DNA from: Streptomyces cucumeris | Lineage (GTDB): Bacteria; Actinomycetota; Actinomycetes; Streptomycetales; Streptomycetaceae | Length of the DNA: 33,893 bases | Direction of reading: 5' to 3' | Assembly: GCF_024295805.1 (NCBI RefSeq) | Contig: NZ_JANCLX010000059.1 | Location: 1-33,893 of the forward strand | Part shown: positions 25,301 through 33,000 of the stretch, piece by piece | Position numbering within the stretch: the first letter of the stretch is position 1 | Layout of the letters: each line of letters opens with the position of its first letter | The notes under the pieces: model-generated | The model's database searches: none | What the model was told of the DNA's origin: nothing | The model's input: only the letters and a program-made list of their open reading frames with translations | Made by a program: the position numbers and the translations under genes

Positions 25301-28300
25301 CGTGCACCACGGCGGTCAGCGGGTGTTCCAGCGAACCGAGGGCCGTCGCGAGCTGGTCCCGGTCGGACACATCACACGCGGCGACCCGGGCGCGGCAGCC
25401 CAGGCCCTCCAGTTCCGCCACGAGCTCGGCGGCACCGTCGGCCTCCGGGCCACGGCGGCTGAGCAGCAGCAGGTGGCGCACACCGTGCGCGGTGGCCAGA
25501 TGGCGGGCGAACACCACACCCAGACCGGCCGTACCACCGGTGACCAGGACGGTCCCGTCCGGGTCCAGAGCGGGCGCCTGTCCGAACGTCGCGTCGGGGC
25601 GCGCGAGGCACGGAGCCAGCAACTGTCCCGCGCGCACGGCCAACTGGGGTTCGTCCGCGCCCAGCACCGCGTTCCAGTCGGGTTCGGCACCGTCCACGTC
25701 GACCAGGACGAAGCGGCCCGGGTGCTCGGACTGGGCACTGCGCAGCAGACCCCACACCGCCGCCTGCGCGACGGAAGGAGCCTCGGCGTCGACGGACACC
25801 GCGCCCCGCGTCACCACGATCAGCTTGGACTCGCCGAGCCACTCGCTGGCCAGCCATCGCTGTGCGAGGACGAGCGCCCGGGCGACGGTGGCGCGCACCG
25901 CGTCGGGGGTGTCCTCTCCGGTGGTGTCCACGGTGGTGAGCACCGCACGCGGCGCCGTCGCGCCCTCGGCGAGCGCACGCTCCAGGGCGTCCAGATCCGC
26001 GTGGGTCTCCCCCGCGCCGATCCGGACGAGTTCCGGCGTACCGATGGCCGACACGCTCTCGATACGAGCCCAGTCCACCGTGTACAGCGACTGACGCGCG
26101 TCGCCGCGCGAGCTGTCGATGCGCTCCTCGTCCACGGGACGCACGACGAGCGAGCGCACGGACACCACCGGGGACCCGTTCTCGTCCACCGCGTCGAGCC
26201 GCAGCGAGGTGCCGCCGGTCATGGTGGAGCGGACCCGCAGCCGTGAGGCGCCGGGACCGTGCAGCCGCACACCGCTCCAGCTGAACGGCATGAGGTGCGC
26301 CGCGGAGCCGCTTCCGGTGAGCAGGATGACACCGCTCTGCAACGCGGAGTCGAAGAGCGCGGGGTGGATGCCGAAGCCCTCGTGGCCCTCGGGCAGTGTC
26401 ACCTCGGCGTAGGTCTCGTCACCGTCACGCCAGACGGCCTCGACGCCGTGGAAGAGCGGACCGTAGTCGTACCCGAGGTCGGCCAGACGGCCGTAGAGCT
26501 CGTCCACGGGCATCGGTTCGGCGTCCTGCGGCGGCCACTGCTCGGGCCAGGCCGCTGCGGGCGCGCCGTCGGTGCCGAGGGTGCCACGGGCGTGGCAGGT
26601 CGCCTCGGTCTCGGCGGTGGCGTTCTCCGCCCTGGAGTAGATCGCCACGTCACGACGGCCGTCCGGGTCCGACGCGCCGACCGTGATGTGCAGGTGCCGG
26701 GTGACGTCGGGCTGGACGAGCAGGGGCGACTCGAGCACCAGCTCGTCGAGCACCGGGCTGCCGGTGCGGCGTCCGGCGGCGATGGCCAGTTCCACCAGCC
26801 CGGTGCCGGGCACGACCATGGCTCCGAGCAGCAGGTGCTCCGCGACCCACGGCTGGGTCTCGGTGGAGAGGGTGCCGGTGAACACCCAGTCGTCACGGTC
26901 GCCGACCTGTACGGCCGCGGCCAGGACGGGGTGGTCGACACCGACGAGTCCGGCGGCCGAGACATCGCCGGGGGCGGTGGCCGGGGTCAGCCAGAACCGC
27001 TCACGCTGGAAGGCGTAGGTCGGCAGGTCGATGCGCTGAGCGCCGGTGTTGGCGTAGAAGGAAGTCCAGTCCACGTCCACACCCGCGGTGTGGGCACGCC
27101 CGAGGAAGGCTGCGAAGGTGTCGCACTCGGTGTGCTTGGCACGCAGGGCGGGAAGGAAGACGGCCTCGGAGTCATCCTCAACGGACTGACGGGCCATGGC
27201 GGTCAGAACCGCGTCCGGGCCCAATTCCAGGAAGCGCCGCACACCGAGGTCCCAGAGCGTCGCCACGCCATCGGCGAAGCGCACCGCCTGCCGGACATGA
27301 CGCACCCAGTACTCCGCGTCAAAGCCGGTGACCAACTCACCGGAGACATTGGAGACCACCGGGATGCTGGGTTCGGCGTAGGTCAGACGCTCCGCGACCG
27401 TGCGGAACTCGGCGAGCATCGGCTCCATCCGCGGCGAATGGAACGCATGCGACACCCGAAGCCGAGTGGTCTTACGCCCCTCCCAGCACGGCAGTTGCAG
27501 CCACTCCTCCGCCGCATCCTCATCACCGGACACCACCACGGCCATCGGGCCATTCACCGCCGCGGTCTCCAACCGGCCCGCAAAACCGGCCAGCGACTCC
27601 GCAACCTCAGCCTCGGTGGCCTGAACCGCCACCATCGCACCACCCGAAGGCAGCCCACCCATCAACCGACCACGCGCCACCACCAACTCAGCAGCATCGG
27701 CAAGAGAAAGCACACCCGCCACATGCGCAGCAGCGATCTCACCAACCGAATGACCGATCAGATAGTCAGGACGAATACCCAACGACTCCGCGAGGCGGAA
27801 CAGCGCCACCTCCACCGCAAACAACACCACCTGCGTGAACTCCGTCGAGTTCAACACAGCAGCCTCAGCGCCCAGCAGCTCCCGCACCGAACGGCCCAGA
27901 CGCGGATCCAGCTCAGCACACACCTCATCCAACGCGCGGTCGAACACCGGGAACGCCCCGGCCAACTCCAGACCCATCCCCGAACGCTGCGAACCCTGCC
28001 CCGTGAACAAGAACGCCGACTTACCCGCCACACCGGACTCACCGGAAGCCACTCCGGTCAGCCGGGCGAGCAGTTCCTCACGCTCGGCGGCCACCACCAC
28101 GGCACGTCGCTCCAGCAACGCCCGCGACGTGACCAGCGAGTGTGCGGTGTCCACCAGCGAGAGTTCCGGCCGGGAGACCAGATGCGCACGCAGTCGCTCC
28201 GCCTGCGCCCGCAGTGCCCCATCCGTCCGTCCGGAGAGGACCACGGGCACCGCGCCGGCGGGCCGGACCACCTCGACCGGCTCCGCCTCCTCGGAAGGCT

Positions 28301-29750
28301 CCTCGACAGGAGCCTCCTCCAGGATCAGATGCGCGTTGGTACCGCTCACACCGAACGACGACACACCCGCACGACGCGGACGGCCTTCAACCCGCCAGTC
28401 GCGGGCCTCGGTCAGCAGCTCGACACGGCCGGACTCCCACTCCACATGCGGCGAGGGCTCATCCACGTGCAGGGTCGGCGGCAGCACACCGTGCCGCATC
28501 GCCATCACCATCTTGATCACACCCGCCACACCGGCGGCCGCCGACGTATGACCGATGTTGGACTTGATCGACCCCAGCCACAGCGGATCACCATCACGAT
28601 CGCGGCCATAGGTGGCCAGCAAGGCATGGGCCTCGATCGGGTCACCCAGCTTCGTACCCGTCCCGTGACCCTCCACGGCGTCGACCTCGAGGGGGCTGAG
28701 CCCCGCGCTGGCCAGAGCCTGGCGGATCACCCGCTCCTGCGACGGACCGTTCGGCGCGGTCAGACCGTTGCTCGCACCGTCCTGATTCACCGCGCTGCCC
28801 CGGATCAGACCGAGGATGCGGCGGCCGTTGCGCTTGGCGTCCGACAGCCGCTCCAGCACCACCAGACCGACGCCGTCGGAGAAGCCGGTGCCATCGGCCG
28901 ACGCCGAGTACGCCTTGCAGCGTCCGTCGCGGGCCAGCCCGCGCTGACGGCTGAACTCGACGAACAGGAACGGCCCGGCCAGCACCGTGACGCCGCCGGC
29001 GAGCGCGAGCGAGCACTCACCCGCGCGCAGCGCCTGCGCGGCCAGGTGCAGCGCCACCAGGGACGCGGAGCACGCGGTGTCGATCGAGACCGCGGGTCCC
29101 TCGAGGCCGAGGCTGTAGGCGACCCGGCCGGACATCACACTGCTCTGGGTGCCGGTGACCCGGAACCCCTCCAGCTCGGGCAGTGTCGAGGGGCCGTAGT
29201 CGGAGGAGACGGTGCCCGCGAACACACCGGTGTCGCTGCCCCGCAGGGTCGTCGGGTCGATACCCGCGTCCTCCAGCGCCTCCCACGCCGTCTCCAGCGT
29301 CAGCCGCTGGGTCGGGTCCATGGCCAGCGCCTCGCGCGGGCTGATCCCGAAGAAGTCGGCGTCGAAGGTGGGGACCGTGTCGACGAACCCGCCTTCGGTG
29401 GCATACGCGCTGCCCGGACGCTCGGGGTCGGGGTCGTAGAGCCGCTCCAGGTCCCAGCCGCGGTCGGTGGGGAACGGGCCCATCGCGTCGCGGCCCTGGG
29501 ACACCAGCTCCCACAGCTCCTCCGGCGAGGCCACCCCGCCGGGGAAGCGGCAGCTCATGCCGACGATCGCGATCGGTTCCACATCGCGCTGCTCCAGCTC
29601 GCGCACCCGCCGATTGGCCGTGCGCAGTTCGGAGGTCACCCGGCGCAGATAGCTGCGCAGCTTCTGCTCGTCGCTCATCGATCCGCCCGATCCACTCGAT
29701 CCACTCGATCCGTTCGATCCGCTCGCGCCGTCGTCTGTCCTGCCGGTCAT
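19104..29750 (-). CDS. Bimodular type I PKS (KS-AT-DH-KR-ACP twice), gene B
   Basis: A 3548-residue protein that takes the chain from A and adds two malonate units, each reduced to an alkene. Residues 1-24 are a Gly/Ser-rich leader, 25-57 an N-terminal coiled-coil docking domain, about 58-1745 module B1, 1769 to about 3465 module B2, and about 3480-3548 a C-terminal docking domain ending VFQMIDAEFGEA. The ATG at 29750 is chosen because it overlaps the stop of A (ATGA) and has AAGGAG 11 bases upstream. The alternative ATG at 29678 would give a typical docking-domain start (MSDEQKLRSYL) but has only a weak ribosome site and would leave the Gly/Ser leader untranslated. Neither module has an ER. 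The protein is nearly the same length as C and has the same layout, which suggests an ancient gene duplication. Confidence 0.97.
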   Translation of the reverse strand: MTGRTDDGASGSNGSSGSSGSGGSMSDEQKLRSYLRRVTSELRTANRRVRELEQRDVEPIAIVGMSCRFPGGVASPEELWELVSQGRDAMGPFPTDRGWDLERLYDPDPERPGSAYATEGGFVDTVPTFDADFFGISPREALAMDPTQRLTLETAWEALEDAGIDPTTLRGSDTGVFAGTVSSDYGPSTLPELEGFRVTGTQSSVMSGRVAYSLGLEGPAVSIDTACSASLVALHLAAQALRAGECSLALAGGVTVLAGPFLFVEFSRQRGLARDGRCKAYSASADGTGFSDGVGLVVLERLSDAKRNGRRILGLIRGSAVNQDGASNGLTAPNGPSQERVIRQALASAGLSPLEVDAVEGHGTGTKLGDPIEAHALLATYGRDRDGDPLWLGSIKSNIGHTSAAAGVAGVIKMVMAMRHGVLPPTLHVDEPSPHVEWESGRVELLTEARDWRVEGRPRRAGVSSFGVSGTNAHLILEEAPVEEPSEEAEPVEVVRPAGAVPVVLSGRTDGALRAQAERLRAHLVSRPELSLVDTAHSLVTSRALLERRAVVVAAEREELLARLTGVASGESGVAGKSAFLFTGQGSQRSGMGLELAGAFPVFDRALDEVCAELDPRLGRSVRELLGAEAAVLNSTEFTQVVLFAVEVALFRLAESLGIRPDYLIGHSVGEIAAAHVAGVLSLADAAELVVARGRLMGGLPSGGAMVAVQATEAEVAESLAGFAGRLETAAVNGPMAVVVSGDEDAAEEWLQLPCWEGRKTTRLRVSHAFHSPRMEPMLAEFRTVAERLTYAEPSIPVVSNVSGELVTGFDAEYWVRHVRQAVRFADGVATLWDLGVRRFLELGPDAVLTAMARQSVEDDSEAVFLPALRAKHTECDTFAAFLGRAHTAGVDVDWTSFYANTGAQRIDLPTYAFQRERFWLTPATAPGDVSAAGLVGVDHPVLAAAVQVGDRDDWVFTGTLSTETQPWVAEHLLLGAMVVPGTGLVELAIAAGRRTGSPVLDELVLESPLLVQPDVTRHLHITVGASDPDGRRDVAIYSRAENATAETEATCHARGTLGTDGAPAAAWPEQWPPQDAEPMPVDELYGRLADLGYDYGPLFHGVEAVWRDGDETYAEVTLPEGHEGFGIHPALFDSALQSGVILLTGSGSAAHLMPFSWSGVRLHGPGASRLRVRSTMTGGTSLRLDAVDENGSPVVSVRSLVVRPVDEERIDSSRGDARQSLYTVDWARIESVSAIGTPELVRIGAGETHADLDALERALAEGATAPRAVLTTVDTTGEDTPDAVRATVARALVLAQRWLASEWLGESKLIVVTRGAVSVDAEAPSVAQAAVWGLLRSAQSEHPGRFVLVDVDGAEPDWNAVLGADEPQLAVRAGQLLAPCLARPDATFGQAPALDPDGTVLVTGGTAGLGVVFARHLATAHGVRHLLLLSRRGPEADGAAELVAELEGLGCRARVAACDVSDRDQLATALGSLEHPLTAVVHAAGVLDDGVIEALSPEHVDRVMRPKVDAAWHLHELTADAGLSAFVLFSSVAALIGSPGQGNYASANAALDALAASRRAAGLPATSLAWGLWGDVGGMSGQLDEADLARLERTGVGALSQQRGLELFDLALGTGTALLAPVQLDPAALRAQARAGLLPALLRGLAPVPARRAESAGSLAQRLAGVAEADREPIVLDTVREQVAAVLGHTSATAIDTDRAFKDIGFDSLSAVELRNRLTQATGVRLPATLIFDHPTPAAVARLLLAEFGGAEATPKTVTRTKRTALDEPLAIVGMSCRYPGGVSSPEELWELVSQGRDAVGGLPTDRGWDRNIYDPDPDRAGKINTSGGAFLDRIGEFDAEFFGISPREATAMDPQQRLLLEASWEAFEHASIDPTTLRGSDTGVFAGVVTTDYGGMSSGELEGYRLTGTTTSVVSGRIAYTLGLEGPAVSVDTACSSSAVALHMAGQALRSGECSLALVGGVTLLAGPYLLTEFSRQRAVSPDGRCKAYSASADGTGFSDGVGVVVLERLSDARRNGRRILGVVRGTAVNQDGASNGLTAPNGPSQERVIRRALDNAGLRPLDVDAVEGHGTGTKLGDPIEAQALLATYGRERDGDPLWLGSIKSNIGHTSAAAGVAGVIKMVMAMRHGVLPPTLHVDEPSPHVDWESGEVRLLTEAQEWRVDGRPRRAGVSSFGVSGTNAHIIVEEAPVEELVAEERTAPVALLPVVISARTDVALRAQAERLRAHVASRPEISVADVAYSLVTSRALLDRRAVVVAADRDELLARLAEVTAGEPGAAGKSAFLFTGQGSQRSGMGLELAGAFPVFDRALDEVCAELDPRLGRSVRELLAAESDLLNATEFTQVVLFAVEVALFRLAESLGIRPDYLIGHSVGEIAAAHVAGVLSLADAAELVVARGRLMGGLPSGGAMVAVQATEAEVAESLAGFEGRLEIGAVNGPMAVVVSGDEDAAEEWLPRWEGRKTSRLRVSHAFHSPRMEPMLAEFRTVAERLTYAEPRVPVVSNVSGELVTGFDAEYWVRHVRQAVRFADGVATLWGLGVRRFLELGPDAVLTAMARQCVEDDTEAAFIPALRAKRTERDAFAAFLGRAHTAGLEVDWTAFYADTGARSVELPTYAFQRENYWLARKSGAGDASAAGLDRLRHPILAAAVQVGDRDEWVFTGSMSQESQPWTRDHMVFGIVLVPGAAMVEMALTIGRRLGSDVVDELVIAAPLVLEDNVTRQIRVTVGQPGEDGRREIAFFSRIEAGEDEATELTYHARGWLSAKAEPLEALPAPWPPADAEALAVSELYTLLNRNAHLTDVGFDYGPAFRAVQSAWRRGDEVLVELALPDVAGPADGFAIHPAMFDSALHGGLGMLDMGEDNPSGLPFSWSGVQLKRFGLTRVRVRITLPDPTSLRLDIAGEDGLPLACLRRLDVRPVEQAHLEAARQGGERHLYGMEWVPAKAGTTRPVGFAAIGEVGGIGGSADRFADLASLEKALADGASAPEVVLAAVATPDGEVPGSARGAVGEALGLVQQWLASEWLGESRLVLVTRGAVSVDAEAPSVAQAAVWGLLRSAQSEHPGRFVLVDLDGAEPDWGAVLETDEPQLAVRGGRLLTPRLARTAAVAADPSPVFDPDGTVVITGGTGGLGAVFARHLASAHGVRHLLLLSRRGLEAQGAVELVAELETRGCHADVVACDASDRDQLAAALGTLERPVTGVVHAAGVLDDGVLESLSPEHLERVMRPKLDAAWHLHELTADADLSAFVLFSSVAALIGSPGQGNYASANATLDALAASRRAVGLPATSLAWGLWSEAAGMAAELGQGELARLERMGAKALTTELGLGLFDEALTSRAALLAPVRLDTAVLRTQARAGAIPPVLRGLAPVPVRRVENTTVSLRDQLAGVAVEDRAQIILDMVRGQVAAVLGHASAAAIEPERAFQEIGFDSLGAVDLRNRLTQATGMRLPATLVFDYPTPAEIARLLLAEFGGVAAAEPPIHKELKKLEDMLATVAGDDRRQVAERLRRLLSVVADDDGEAESTAERIEAANTMDEVFQMIDAEFGEA
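19350..24446 (-). other. PKS module B2: KS-AT(malonyl)-DH-KR-ACP
   Basis: KS: Cys1937 in DTACSSS and His2072. AT: Ser2374 in GHSVGE and HAFH at 2472-2475 (malonyl); just before it the AT has EEWLPRWEG where the other malonyl ATs have EEWLQLPCWEG, two residues shorter. DH: His2676 in HMVFGIVLVP and Asp2848 in FDSALH; this DH is the outlier of the six, with a short insertion near 2793-2800 and the line GPAFRAVQSAWRRGDE instead of GPLFQGV. KR: LDD around 3209-3211 and Tyr3266 in NYASAN. ACP: Ser3431 in GFDSLGAVDL. Expected to add the second conjugated double bond. Confidence 0.92.
22665..23013. repeat. 349-base perfect direct repeat, copy in AT of B2
   Basis: Identical to 17179-17527 in module C1; the copies lie in different genes 5486 bases apart. 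Confidence 0.88.
24515..29579 (-). other. PKS module B1: KS-AT(malonyl)-DH-KR-ACP
   Basis: KS: Cys227 in DTACSAS and His362 in HGTGT. AT: Ser668 in GHSVGE and HAFH at 768-771, the malonyl-CoA signature. DH: His972 in HLLLGAMVVP and Asp1134 in FDSALQ. KR: Tyr1545 in NYASAN and LDD at 1488-1490, typical of B-type ketoreductases whose products are dehydrated to E alkenes. ACP: Ser1709 in GFDSL. The KR nucleotide motif reads TGGTAGLG, whereas the other five KRs have TGGTGGLG. The expected product is a C2 extension with a double bond. Boundaries are approximate. Confidence 0.92.
27611..27788. repeat. 178-base perfect direct repeat, AT of B1
   Basis: Identical to 17007-17184 in module C1 (offset 10604). 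It includes the GHSVGE active-site motif. Confidence 0.85.
29580..29678 (-). other. N-terminal docking domain of B
   Basis: Residues 25-57 (core DEQKLRSYLRRVTSELRTAN) form a charged amphipathic helix directly before the KS. It is the usual type found at internal junctions of actinobacterial PKSs and should pair with the C-terminal tail of A. Confidence 0.85.
29676..29720 (-). repeat. Five imperfect 9-base tandem repeats coding a Gly/Ser linker
   Basis: On the minus strand the unit GGATCGNNN occurs five times without a gap (variable bases AAC, AGT, AGT, GGC, ATG). It codes the GSNGSSGSSGSGGS-like leader in front of the docking helix of B, and the last unit holds the ATG at 29678. Confidence 0.9.
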
Positions 29751-30010
29751 GCGGATCCGAGCTCCTTGTCGATCAGGTCGAACATCTCGCTGTCGGAGAC
29801 GAAGTCGAGGTCGTCCTCGAGAGTGTCTTCGGTGGTGTCGTGGCTGCCGCCGGTGGCGCCCAGCAGGGTCTTCAGCCGGTTGCTGAGCGAGCGCAGCCGC
29901 GGTTCCGCACCAGCAAGCTGCTGCTCCTGCTCGGACAGGGTGATGAGAACCGCCTCGAGCCGCTGGAGCTCCTCGTCGAGCGGTGAGGGCCGCTGGGCCG
30001 CGGGACCTCC
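29747..30010 (-). other. C-terminal docking domain of A
   Basis: After the ACP comes a helical region (DEELQRLEAVLITLSEQEQ), an acidic linker (TTEDTLEDDLDF) and the final helix SEMFDLIDKELGSA. This is the dimerising-helix plus docking-helix layout of tails that pair with heads like that of B. Confidence 0.8.
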
Positions 30011-33000
30011 GCCGACCTCACCGAGGATCAGCCGGGCCGCCTCGATCGGGGTGGGGTGGTCGAACACCAGCGTCGCGGGCAGACGGATGCCCGCCACCTG
30101 GCTGAGCCGGTTGCGCACCTCGACCGCGGCGAGGGAGTCGAAGCCGAGTTCCTTGAAGGTGCGTTCGGGGTCGATGGCCGCGGCCGAGGCATGGCCGAGC
30201 ACGGAGGCGACCTGGGTGCGCACCAGGTCCACCACGACCTGCTCGCGGTCGGCCTCGGGCACTCCGGCGAGCCGCCGCTCCAGCGAACGGCCGTTGTCGG
30301 CGCGGCGCGCGGGGGCGCGCACCAGGCCGCGCAGCAGGGCGGGCAGCAGGCCGGCCCGGGCCTGGGCGCGCAGTGCGGCGGGGTCCAGCCGGACCGGGGC
30401 CAGCAGGGCGGTCTCGGAGTCGAGGGCCTGGTCGAAGAGTTCCAGGCCGAGTTCACCGGAGATGGCGCCGATGCCGGTGCGCTCCATGCGGGCGAGGTCG
30501 GCCTCGTCCAGCTCTCCGGTCATCCCGGTGGAGTCGGACCACAGGCCCCACGCGAGGGAAAGGGTGGGCAGCCCGGCGGCACGGCGCTGTGCGGCGAGTG
30601 CGTCCACGGCGGCGTTGGCGGCGGCGTAGTTGGCCTGGCCCGCGTTGCCGAGGAGTCCGGCGGCGGAGGAGAACAGCACGAACGCCGAGAGGTCCATACG
30701 CGAGGTGAGTTCGTGCAGGTGCCACGCCGCGTCCAGCTTGGGCCGCATGACGTGGCGCAGCTGCTCGGGGGTCAGCGATTCGATGACGCCGTCGGCCAGC
30801 ACACCGGCGGTGTGGATCACGGCGGTGAGCGGGCGGTCGAGCGAGTCGAGCAGACCGGCCACCTGCTCCCGGTCGGCCACGTCGCAGGCGGCCACCCGGG
30901 CCCGCGCGCCGAGTGACTCGAGTTCGGCGACCAGTTCGGCGGCGCCCTCGGCCGCCGGGCCACGCCTGCTGACCAGCAGCAGATGGCGGATGCCGTGGCG
31001 GGTGACGAGGTGCTTGGCGAACAGCGCGCCGAGACCGCCGGTGCCACCGGTGATCAGCACGGTGCGCTCGGGGTCCAGCGGCGCCGGAACGGTCAGCACG
31101 ACCTTGCCGACGTTGCGGCCCTCGCGCAGGTACCGGAACGCCTCCTGGCCCCGGCGGACGTCCCAGGCGCGGATCGGCGAGGGCGACAGCATTCCGCGCT
31201 GGAAGAGATCGGCGATGGCGACCAGCATCTCCTGCATGCGGTCCGGCCCCGCCTCCATGAGGTCGTAGGACCGGTAGCGGACACCGGCGCACTGGCGCGC
31301 GATGGCCTCCGGGTCTCGGATGTCGGTCTTGCCCATCTCGATGAAACGGCCGCCGCGCGGCAGCAGTTCGAGGGTGGCGTCGACGAACTCGCCCGCCAGG
31401 GAGTTCAGGACGACGTCCACACCCGACCCGTCGGTGGCCTGGTGCAGGGCGTCGCGGAAGCCCAGCTCGCGGGAGTTGGCGATGCGCTCGGCGGGCACGC
31501 CCAGGGCGCGCACGGCGTGCCACTTGGCCGGGCTGGCCGTGGCGAAGACCTCGGCGCCGAAGTGGTGGGCGAGCTGGACGGCGGCCATGCCGACACCACC
31601 GGCGGCGGCGTGCACCAGGATCCTCTCGCCCGCCTGGAGGTCGGCCAGGTCGACCAGACCGTAGTAGGCGGTGAGGTAGACGACGGGGATCGCGGCCGCC
31701 TCGGCGAAGGTGAGGTGGTCCGGCATCGGCGCCACGGTCTTGCGGTCGGCGACGGCGACGGGGCCGAAGGCGTCCATCACCAGGCCGAACACCCGGTCAC
31801 CAGGCTTGAGGTCGGTGACGCCGGAGCCGACTTCGAGGACCACGCCCGCGGCCTCGCTGCCGAGCGGGGCTTCGCCGGGGTACATGCCGAGCGCGATGAG
31901 CACGTCGCGGAAGTTGAGCCCGGCGGCCCGGATGGAGACGCGGACCTCGCCGACGCCCAGTGCGCGGGTGCCGTCGGAGGGCAGGATCGTGAGGTTCTCC
32001 AGGGAGCCCTTCTCCGTGCTGCCCAGCCGCCATGCGTCACCGGAGGGCCCGGCGGCCGGACGGGCCAGCCGGGGCGCCAGCAGGGCACCGCCGCGCACGG
32101 CAAGCTGCGGTTCGTCGAGACTGGTCAGGACGGTCCAGTCGGGCTGCACGCCTTCGTCGGTGTCGACGAGGACGAAGCGGCCGGGGTGCTCGGTCTGGGC
32201 GCTGCGCAGCAGTCCCCAGGCCGGTGACTGGGCCAGGTCCACGGACTCGGCGCCGACGGCGACCGCGCGCCGGGTCACCGCCACGAGGGTGGCCTCGCCC
32301 AGCCATTCGCTGGCCAGCCACCGCTGGGCCAGTGCGAGGCTGTGCTCGGCGACCTCATGGACGGCCTGGGCGGTGTCGTCGGTGGCCGGGGTCCGGATCG
32401 CGGCGAGCACCAGGTCGGGGCCGGGGGCGCCGTCGGCGAGCGCGGCCTCCAGGGCGGGCAGGTCGGCGTAGCGCTCACCCGGGGCGTCGAGGCCGCCGAG
32501 GACCACGACACGGCCGGGTGACGGGGTGCCGGTGACCGGCGCCCAGTCCAGTTGGAACAGTGCGTTCTGCTCATCGCGGGCGCCCGTCAGCTGCGCCGGG
32601 TCCACGGGACGTACGGCGAGGCTGTCGACGGCGGCGACCAGCTCGCCGTTCTCGTCGGCGATGTCGACGCGGAAGGCGGATTCGCCCGCGCCGCCGATGC
32701 GGACCCGCACCCGTGCGGTGGCGGGACGGCCGAAGCGCACTCCGGACCAGGAGAACGGCAGGTCGGGGGCGGAGCCGGGGTCCTTGTCGAGCATGCTGGG
32801 GTGCAGCGCCGCGTCGAACAGCGCCGGGTGGATGGCGAAGCCGTCGACGGCGGTGTCCTCCGGCAGGGCCACCTCGGCGTACACCTCGGAGCCGCTGCGC
32901 CATACGGTCTGTACGCCCTGGAACAGCGGGCCGTATTCGAGTCCGGCGTCGGCCAGTCGCTCGTAGAGGGCATCGGCCGAGGACTCGACGGCCGCGACCG

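Noticed and set aside
19092..29750. Inactive or missing domains in the polyene modules
   Set aside because: Every KS Cys, AT Ser, DH His and Asp, KR Tyr and ACP Ser that I checked in B and C is present; only the B1 KR glycine change remains open and is listed as a finding.
26259..30629. Long plus-strand open frame (1456 codons) opposite A and B
   Set aside because: It spans the A/B junction antisense to both PKS genes, has no recognisable motif and repeats the same low-complexity pattern opposite each module.
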